Assembly (NCBI GenBank): GCA_000310025.1
Contig: FN648038.1
Span: 252,442-316,441 of the forward strand
DNA: 64,000 bases
Reading direction: 5' to 3'
Source: Ectocarpus siliculosus
Taxonomy: Eukaryota > Sar > Phaeophyceae > Ectocarpales > Ectocarpaceae
The position numbers and the translations under genes are program-made. Below are positions 57,901 through 64,000 of the stretch, one piece after another; within the stretch, counting starts at the first letter, position 1, and each line of letters begins with the position of its first letter. The notes below the pieces were generated by a model. It had not been told where the DNA came from, searched no databases, and saw only the letters and a program-made list of their open reading frames with translations.

Positions 57901-59625
57901 CCACACAAAGGGTGACTTGGCTTCAGTATGACAAGTGTCCCCAAAACACGTGGGGACATTTTTCACACTGAAGCCAAGCCAGCACATTTTTCCAGTACCA
58001 GGCGATGTACAGTTTTACGATCTAGGGGGCACGCAGGTTGGGAGATGTGTACAGCAAGTCAGAGGCTCAGGAGAGGCATCACACAGCATACCGTAGACGA
58101 CACAAGATTACTATTCCACACGCAAAACCACAACCCCCACAGAAAACGACACCCCGGTGACAATTTTGGGCGTTTCTGACAAACAATCGATATGTGACCG
58201 GGGCTACATCACTGAACAGCAGCAGCAGCCGACACAGCGACAGGCGCCAACATGACAGTCACTGCATCGCCTAACCAGCAGCAGCATCCACACCCCTTCA
58301 AGTGTGCGTCAGCAGCGGTTCAACTCTACAAGAAGCGTGATCACCCTCCCCCTTTTATGTCACGCACCCTCACTATTATCACGCCCCCAAACACACCCAG
58401 TGGGTGTTCGAACGTGCTATAACACCCCCTTCGGCCCCCCTGCGAGCTGAAATTTATCGCCCGGGCTACGTAAGATAACACCCCCCCCACAGGATACCAC
58501 ACCCGATGATAATAATTTTGAAGCCCCAAATGTCATCATCACCGGGGTGTGTTATCTTGTGTCGTCTACGGTACCACACAGCGTACCACCTCAGCCACGC
58601 ATGATAGACCAAGGGTTCTCGCGTGCGTTGTGCACACAGCGGAGCCTAGGGCGGCTGCGGTGCGGTAAATAGGCGTTTGAGTGCTGTGTCCCAAAAGTGT
58701 CCCCATTTGGGCTTCCAGTCTACTGCTGGAGGGTTGTAACATCAATGCCGTATTTGTCCGAGCGACTGATGGCACCCCCCACTGCTACAAGATGGCTTTC
58801 GTGTATGCATACAACATTTATCTCGATTGCTCCACAACCAAGAGGGGGGGGGGGGACTGGCCGATGAGTCCCAGGCAAGCTCTCGGCTGGATAGATATGG
58901 TTTTCGGCACCGCCCTCTCGGTTGTGAAGCGATCGACGATTTGTTGTTTTTTTCGATCATGACTTTCACTTCAATCAGCGCTCTCATACACAGCGCGACC
59001 GGTTAGCGCTGTTGTCTACACGTTTTGTAGAAAAAGCAGAGTTTCAATCAGCGGGCTCTTGCACGACCAATTTGATCTTCCTTCAAAATGCGCGTCTGTG
59101 CTCATGAGTGCTTGCGATTATAGCGAGTGACATGCGAGTTGAAGTGAAATGGTGCTGGCAGCAGACGCCGTCTTGCAGACTTGGTTTGCGTGTGACCTAC
59201 ATTTCGCGATGTAAAGTGTATGCAAGCACAATTTAGCACTTTTCCCTCAAACATCAACATGGCAACGTCCTTTCATCGTTCAACCGCTCTTTGGCACGTC
59301 ACCCGGCGGCACGCCCACGACAAAGCACTCCAGAAGCCACTTGGGAGGGAGAGGCATCGAAGGGGTAGGGAATATCAACGCATTTCCCTGTCGGATGGAC
59401 GCTGCCGATCGCCACCAGCGGCGCACTTATGTCGCGCGCGGTGTATCGAGCGGACCCAGGCGACATTTTCACGTCGGAACATATGTACACATCATGCATA
59501 CACGACTTGTACCTGCTGCTGTCACATTTTCAAACGCTAGCTTCAACACGATTTTCCCTTACCGTGGCAAAGGAGCCCTCTCCTAGATGACCCATAAGGT
59601 GGAACTCGCCGACTGATCGGCTCAT
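44809..59625 (-). CDS. ATG1: ATG1/ULK autophagy-initiating protein kinase
   Basis: Ten exons on minus: 59625-59563, 56711-56640, 55837-55751, 55082-54962, 54313-54135, 53261-53148, 52435-50243, 48609-47416, 45643-45401, 44928-44809, about 1,461 residues. The kinase domain (about 8-275) is complete: GEGSFATV (15-22), AMK (Lys37), ESEI (Glu55), HRDLKPQN (Asp130), ADFG (Asp151), GSPLYMAPE. An in-frame stop just upstream fixes the ATG. Exon 7 is a Gly/Gln/Pro-rich disordered region ending near DDFVLVD (about residue 830), the same kind of LC3-interacting motif as DDFVMV in ULK1. Exons 8-10 give the C-terminal EAT/tMIT helices: [61 protein letters not shown] and [13 protein letters not shown]. In known systems this kinase with ATG13 starts autophagosome formation. 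The exon 8 acceptor is unsettled: the better-looking site at 48680 is out of phase by one. Forty-six N interrupt exon 7. Confidence 0.94.
46029..46175 (+). repeat. Diverged ~110-bp repeats in ATG1 intron 8
   Basis: CATCGACCGCCCTAACGGGC followed by TGACCAATGAAAAGACGTC (46029-46067) recurs at 46139-46177 with small changes. A more diverged version starts at about 45871. No coding function. Confidence 0.7.
46441..46531 (+). repeat. SINE-like repeat with poly(A) end, copy 1 (ATG1 intron 8)
   Basis: The block GTGACCAAGGGTTAGAGCAA, then TGCTGTGAGCGCTGATTTGA and AGTGGAGAC, ends in 15 A. The same block order, also A-rich at the end, occurs on the opposite strand at 52566-52645. Confidence 0.6.
46679..47038 (-). 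pseudogene. Possible RING-H2 half-finger relic inside ATG1 intron 8
   Basis: A 119-codon frame on the same strand as ATG1 contains [18 protein letters not shown] and then MQCKTCQ. This matches the second half of a RING-H2 finger (C-x-H-x2-H-x2-C ... C-x2-C). The first zinc pair and any neighbouring exon are not visible, and ATG1 exons 8 and 9 join cleanly across it. I read it as a fragment of a captured or decayed RING gene, or chance. Confidence 0.35.
48747..48862. mobile_element. Foldback element with three 35-bp arms (ATG1 intron 7)
   Basis: GTTAGATAAAGACTTATCCA followed by CTATGCTACTCAGTC at 48787-48821 is matched in reverse complement at 48828-48862, forming a hairpin with a 6-nt loop. 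A third arm, 33 of 35 bases like the second, precedes it directly at 48747-48781. No coding capacity. Confidence 0.85.
49303..49455 (+). repeat. 77-bp tandem repeat, two copies (ATG1 intron 7)
   Basis: AAAAGTTAAAAGGTGGAGAA followed by GTTGGTTCAAGATATGTAATGAAGC occurs at 49303 and at 49380, then GGATGTTGGCCC in both. Confidence 0.92.
51112..51157. other. Assembly gap (46 N) inside ATG1 exon 7
   Basis: It lies in the G/Q-rich disordered part. Both sides stay in one frame if the gap is counted as 46 bases, so its length is plausible. About 15 residues are unknown. Confidence 0.95.
52566..52645 (-). repeat. SINE-like repeat with poly(A) end, copy 2 (ATG1 intron 6)
   Basis: On the minus strand GTGACCACGGGCTGGAGTAA, then GTGCTGTGAGCGCTGATTTG, AAGTG and an A-rich tail (A8CA10). 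It matches 46441-46531 in block order. A shorter trace, CTTCAATCAGCGCTCTCA, is at about 58970. Confidence 0.6.
53264..53354 (+). repeat. (AAGAG)n microsatellite next to ATG1 exon 6
   Basis: Imperfect AAGAG units. On the gene's strand this is a CTTCT tract ending directly before the AAG acceptor of exon 6 at 53261, so it serves as the pyrimidine tract. Confidence 0.9.
56107..56275 (+). repeat. Minisatellite, three ~55-bp units (ATG1 intron 2)
   Basis: Units begin CCAGAAGTATCTTTCATT or a variant, pass through AGTCTAGGGAAAGTGC and end CGGTACGGGTT. A fourth partial unit follows. Confidence 0.9.
56281..56390 (+). repeat. Dispersed repeat with telomere-like core, copy in ATG1 intron 2
   Basis: AGGGTTTTTCAATCAAGTAA, ATGCAATCGGGGAAGTTGGG, ATAGGGTTAGGG, then CTGCGTGCCCCTTCC. 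It corresponds to the minus strand of 16229-16350 and about 27525-27600. Confidence 0.65.
57557..57584 (+). repeat. (ACA)9 microsatellite (ATG1 intron 1)
   Basis: An uninterrupted ACA/CAA run. Confidence 0.95.
57916..57978. repeat. 63-bp hairpin in ATG1 intron 1
   Basis: CTTGGCTTCAGT at the left and ACTGAAGCCAAG at the right are exact reverse complements. Inside, TGTCCCC...GGGGACA pairs as well around a short loop, giving a nearly full-length foldback. Confidence 0.85.
58455..58575. mobile_element. Short palindromic MITE-like element, copy B (ATG1 intron 1)
   Basis: The left arm CTACGTAAGATAACACCCCC is answered by the right arm GGGGTGTGTTATCTTGTGTC followed by GTCTACGGTACC. Related to 36060-36175. 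A further piece, ACCGTAGACGACACAAGAT, lies inverted at about 58090, suggesting nested or rearranged copies. Confidence 0.6.
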
Positions 59626-62600
59626 CTCCAACTTCAGCTCAACCCAGCGGCCGTAGCTTCCTCGCCACCGTCACGATACCTCGATCGTGCGACACGTCGA
59701 CAGACGTGTGTGCTGATTTGCGGAGATTATTGGAGAACAAAACAACAGAAAAAACAAAACTCTTGCTGCGCGGGACTACACTACACTATTGCTGCTGTCA
59801 CCACGTTTGGAATGGCGAGACACGAAGATATCACAGCAGCACGCACAAAGGTTCTGTCCTGCATGCGCGCGCGCGCACCCTTAGTACACGTCGATGACGG
59901 GATTCATATCATATAGAGCAGGCAGAGATTGGCACGTCGCACCAAAAATGCGGAGGGTCAACGCAATTTGAAAATCAATGATTCTACATACCACAAATAT
60001 TTATGTACCATATGCGGGCCCGCCAACCCCGGCGTCGCTGTGTGTCTGCTCTGCGATGCCCAACAGGAATTCACTGACCCACACGCACCGCGCGTGTTCG
60101 CATCGACCCGCGTATAGCCCAGCCGACGGGCTTAAATCAACCGACCCTTTGGTGTTACTGGCGAAGGGAAAATGATCCGAGAATCAACGAGGTATGATAT
60201 GTATGCGTGACAAAAACACCAGGTTGCTCTCCTTTTCGTTCGTGGTTGGATGTGAGCGCATCTTTTTGATACTGCTGTAGAGAGAAAAAAGAGCGAGATG
60301 GCAGCTAGGCCCGATGTGTGCATTACCGCAGTTTTGCAGCCTGGCCCTGTGCCCGCCATTACCATTGCCTGGTGTACGCACCCCTGGCGTGTAGTGGTGG
60401 GCCACCTTTGCTTTGTCCGACGGTGCTTTGAGTGCGTGCCTCCTCTTTCGATCTGGTCTGCCGGAGTTGCTCTCTCTCCTCTTTGTGGACTCGCGCAACA
60501 ACTTCCAACTGCAAACTTCCCTCGCTTGCATTCAGCTTGAACCATCACTGAGCTGCGTTGTCTCGTTTTTGCAGATCGAAGACGCTGACTTTTGTTGGAG
60601 TCGTGAGGTTGAAACACGAAAACCACCTGAAACGATTGGGATCTTGAGGTGTGTGCATTTTCTCTTCTCTACCGTATCCGATCACGGAAGGCCCAGCAGC
60701 AGTATTATTAAGATTGCCGACCAAGGTCGAGCAATAGTCCCACCCACTGCCGGTGGTTGGCTTCGTTTTTCGTTTTCTATGCGTACAGCAGTACATGTGC
60801 AACTCCTTAAGAATCCCTCCTGGACTTTTATGTTGGGGTGCATAAGGCGCTGCCACTTGATTCTGCACCTCGTGTGCTTTGCCGGAGGCGTGTTTGGTGT
60901 TTTCCTATCTACCCCATCCGTGGTATTTCGATGGTTACTCCGTATGGCCCAAGCGCGTCCCCCACTCCGTACTTCGTACTTTTTTTGTAGGACTCTTTCA
61001 AGGATCACCTGCTCCCTGTTAAGTGCTCAATGCTCCCGATCTTAACCCCTTTAGGGCTGGATCGCCTTTTGAGGACACTTTTTATCCCCATCTTCTTCAC
61101 CTGCGTTACCTCGCGAAGAATGGCATGATTGTCTCCTCCTTTGCACTACTCGACCAGGGGGGTGCCAGGGTAAACAGGGACCTCAAGTCTAGTATGGATG
61201 CTTTGTAGAGTGGAGGAGTGTGAGGGTAATGAACAGGTCGAATCGCGGGGCGATTACGCCGCGGGTTCAACAGCGAAGTTGCGCCGCGTCTGTCTACCCT
61301 TGGGTGGAAAGCGCTACTAGGGGCAAGCGCGGAAGAAGTACCTAGACCACCGTTGATAGGAGGCACCGAGCAACCTAGGGCTTGAGTTAGAAGGTCTCGC
61401 TTTCCCTCTAGAGAAATATCTTGAAAACCTCCTTTTCGTGACCCGTTTTCCACGCCCCCGCCAGTTGCTTTCTATAATCCCTATCAAATGTCCCCTCGAT
61501 AATCGAGGGGCCGATTGATAGGGATTATAGACAAGAGACGGCTCAAGTGGGAAGGCAGCTTTGCACTTGCACCCAGGGATGGAACTGTCTGCACCCTCCA
61601 ATCAGCAGGCGTCGTTCTCTCTTTTCTTACATTTCAGAAATTTCGCAAGAACGCCGAATTTTCTGTGCGTGGTAAGGGGGTTAAGCCCGACCTTAGTCAA
61701 CTCCCGGGTTCGTGCGTGGTGGCTGTGCTTGTTTGTTCTGTCCTTCTGTCAGGTATTGTTTTACATGTTCAATAATAGGCCTGCGAGATAAACTTACAAT
61801 TTACCTTGCTGTGTGGAAGCAGGTACATCGCTAGCTGTGTGTCACGCGAGGACCAGAAAGAAACACACCGACACGTGTGCAGCATGAGTTTCAAGTGCCC
61901 GGCGATATCTAGTTGATTGCTTCGATGATGACACCTCCAGATCTCCCCTGCTTGGTTTCACCGTCGTAGACCACGTTGGAGGTCGAGAAGAATTCCTCCT
62001 TGCCTGGAGTCGTACCCCCTCCGTGGGTCCGCGTGGGTCCGAGCTGCCGTTGTTGCCTCCAGTTTTGGGCTGTTATCGGTCTGCTCGAGGGAACGCACGA
62101 ATATCCAGCTGCGGAACACGATGTGATATGGCTGCGTTTTCCGGGCCACAACAGAGCTTTGTTCGCCTTGATTTGAACAATGGACTGCCTTCGGGAGGAT
62201 TGTAGAGCCAATTCTAGGACATAGAGAAGAGGGCTTCGTATGCTTATCCCTATCCCTAACCCTGAAGCCCAACCACACCCCGTACCCCCTTGTAATGAGC
62301 CGCGGAGCGAGCGAAGCGAGCAATTTTTTTTCCCTTCTCATCCCCAGGAGGGAAAAAAAGGCTCTATATATCGGCCAAAGTTGCGCCGCGCGATACAGGG
62401 GCCCCCAAACTTGATTTCCGTGACGCATGTTTATCGCACCTTTCGGACCAGAACGAGACCGATAGGGCACCGTTTGACGATCTGTTCACTTCTGAGCAAG
62501 AAGAAAAATACGCGCTCTTCGTCGCACCGGTTTGGTCGTGCTTCGGCAACAGATGGCCGTGCTTCACAGACATATGTGGCCCAATTTCGTTGAAGATCGC

Positions 62601-64000
62601 ATCCCCGCACGCCCAGGAATTGTGGAGAGGTAAAATGCCCGAGCTATCGGAGATTGCACACACACAGAACACGCGGTAGTGTTCAAACCCCGGCAGGACA
62701 ACACCACATCAGCAGAAGGAGAACAACAGGACGCTGATCCGAGACCAGCTATCTATGAAAACCACGAGGGGCCGGGCCTGTACGACCTGTGCGCCGTGGG
62801 TATATTCATGCGCCGTGTGTAACCTGGCGGGTGTTGCTGATGTTGAGTGGTGCAAAACCGACTGCTCCCAAAACAACAGCAGACCGAATATCACAAACGA
62901 ACAACACACAACATAACACACCTTCCCAAAAGTCCAGAGATCGCACCTACCATCGAGAGAATCCGAAGAGGCGTGAGGGCGGGCCACTACTGCTGCTGTG
63001 CGTTATCAGGATGGTTCCCAGCGGGATCGGTTCAGGTTGCATAACTTGCGCCGCGCTACTGACTGTCTTCGAAAAATCCGTGCCCTGCCTGCTGTCGCTG
63101 CTCGCATCAAAGTCATGACCATCAACGGCTTTGTTGTTATTGGTGCTGCGTACGCATGTAGTAGTGTCCCGTGATGTATGATACAATATGTAGACTGCTT
63201 GCTTTCACTTGACGAATGTGTCGGGCAAGTTGTAAGCCTGATGCAAGTCGCCATCTGTCTTGCCACAATTCCTATGTCTACGCTGCTGGTCGTGCTCCTC
63301 GACGGTGTGATGTGTGATGCGCTCGCCGCCAGGTGCATGCCGCATGCGTGCCTCCCTGGTGTGCGTGTTTGCGTCCGCACAGCGGGATGACTTCACATTT
63401 TGTTTCTTCGTGGTTGTGTGCATGTGCATCAACGGAAATGAAACAACCGCATGTAAAGTGTAAAGTGCAAGGTTTTGAACGGGGCCCCATATACAACCCT
63501 CGTCGCGCCCGTCGCACCCCTGCAGCCTCTGTCCCTCTGGTGCACGCGTAGCTGCACCACAAACGATTCACGCTGCTGTGTGTCGGGATTCGTGCACCAT
63601 CAGCATCGCAGATAAGACTACTGCAAGGTATTGAGTCGCTACCCAGCGGCTCATTACCCCGCCCTACCTAGTACAACCAAGCTTTAATTTCCGCGCGAAG
63701 GGTACTGGATTGGAGGCAGCAGTAGCACGTTGCCCGTTTTCATTGCTGCGAGGTCTCGGTACACGGCCCACCAAGCCAATCGCCAAGAGATCCTCGTGTG
63801 AAACTCCGTCCTCCAAACAAGCAAATACCGAGAAAGGGGTGGGTATGCCACTCCAGTACCCGCCCTTTTTTTCTCTTGCTCATGAGGGTGTAAGGCTACC
63901 TCGGATGTGAGTCACTGGTCTGTCTGTCATATAGGTTCCACTTGAGACCTTCTGTCTCACTGTTCCTCCGCTGGTTCCGCGGATCTTTCCGTGCGGTCCG
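59626..64000. other. ATG1 upstream flank, no supported protein gene
   Basis: 4.4 kb to the window edge. It holds the TTAA-flanked element at 61042-61684. A 62-codon plus frame at 59929-60117 has CTIC and CLLC pairs, noted as weak. A 210-codon plus frame at 60413-61045 lacks recognisable domains and exon signals and was not accepted. Near 62240 a short CCCTAACCCT stretch resembles the telomere-like repeat core. Core promoter elements of ATG1 are not identifiable. Confidence 0.5.
61042..61684 (+). mobile_element. TTAA-flanked non-autonomous element, copy 2 (piggyBac-like MITE)
   Basis: Complete copy: TTAA, then CCCCTTTAGGGCTGG, and at the right GGTAAGGGGG, then TTAA. The ends form a short imperfect inverted repeat (CCCC-TTTA against CCCCCTTACC). 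TTAA on both sides is the target-site signature of piggyBac transposons. Internal palindrome at 61471-61531 with a 17-bp outer stem (TCTATAATCCCTATCAA). No transposase, so a non-autonomous element. Copy 1 is at 28046-28684. Confidence 0.85.

Noticed and set aside
60413-61045. A 210-codon plus-strand frame upstream of ATG1
   Set aside because: Its composition is unlike the other exons of this window, it has no domain, and it ends at the edge of a transposable element.

Overview
The window reads as nuclear DNA from a photosynthetic stramenopile, most likely a brown alga of the Ectocarpus type. This is inferred from four things: genes with many short exons and long, repeat-filled introns; a plastid-type leader with an ASAFAP-like cleavage motif; GC-rich coding sequence with polyQ and polyG tracts; and draft-assembly gaps. 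No species marker is present. Coding sequence is recovered mainly by joining exons whose reading phases agree.

Layout, left to right. (1) 271-7137, plus: 3' part of a 17-exon gene for an uncharacterised, mostly helical protein ending in a U-box-like domain. (2) 8755-19444, plus: 12-exon gene for a plastid-targeted PF04339/DUF482 (GNAT/FemAB-like) protein. (3) 20575-22056, minus: single-exon mTERF-family protein, convergent with gene 2. (4) 23609-23681 (minus) and 24290-24362 (plus): two identical intronless tRNA-Phe(GAA) genes in inverted orientation. (5) 25862-36864, minus: 10-exon ribophorin I/OST1 gene. (6) 38192-42351, minus: 7-exon SLC25 carrier resembling S-adenosylmethionine carriers, with a thylakoid-signal-like leader. 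(7) 44809-59625, minus: 10-exon ATG1/ULK autophagy kinase with a C-terminal EAT/tMIT domain and an ATG8-interacting motif. The rest, 59626-64000, is the ATG1 upstream flank with a TTAA-flanked element.

The genes are housekeeping functions in different compartments: ubiquitin-type transfer (inferred), plastid, organelle gene expression, ER N-glycosylation, metabolite transport and autophagy. They do not form one pathway or cluster. Introns carry many tandem repeats, small inverted-repeat elements, and repeat families shared between distant introns.

The most useful technical result is that the 100-N gap at 27048-27147 looks false. The ~560 bp on each side are the same sequence, one copy degraded like a poor-quality Sanger read end, so the apparent duplication inside the ribophorin I gene is probably an assembly artefact. 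The best biological leads are the uncharacterised U-box-like gene, the plastid DUF482 gene and the carrier's unusual leader.
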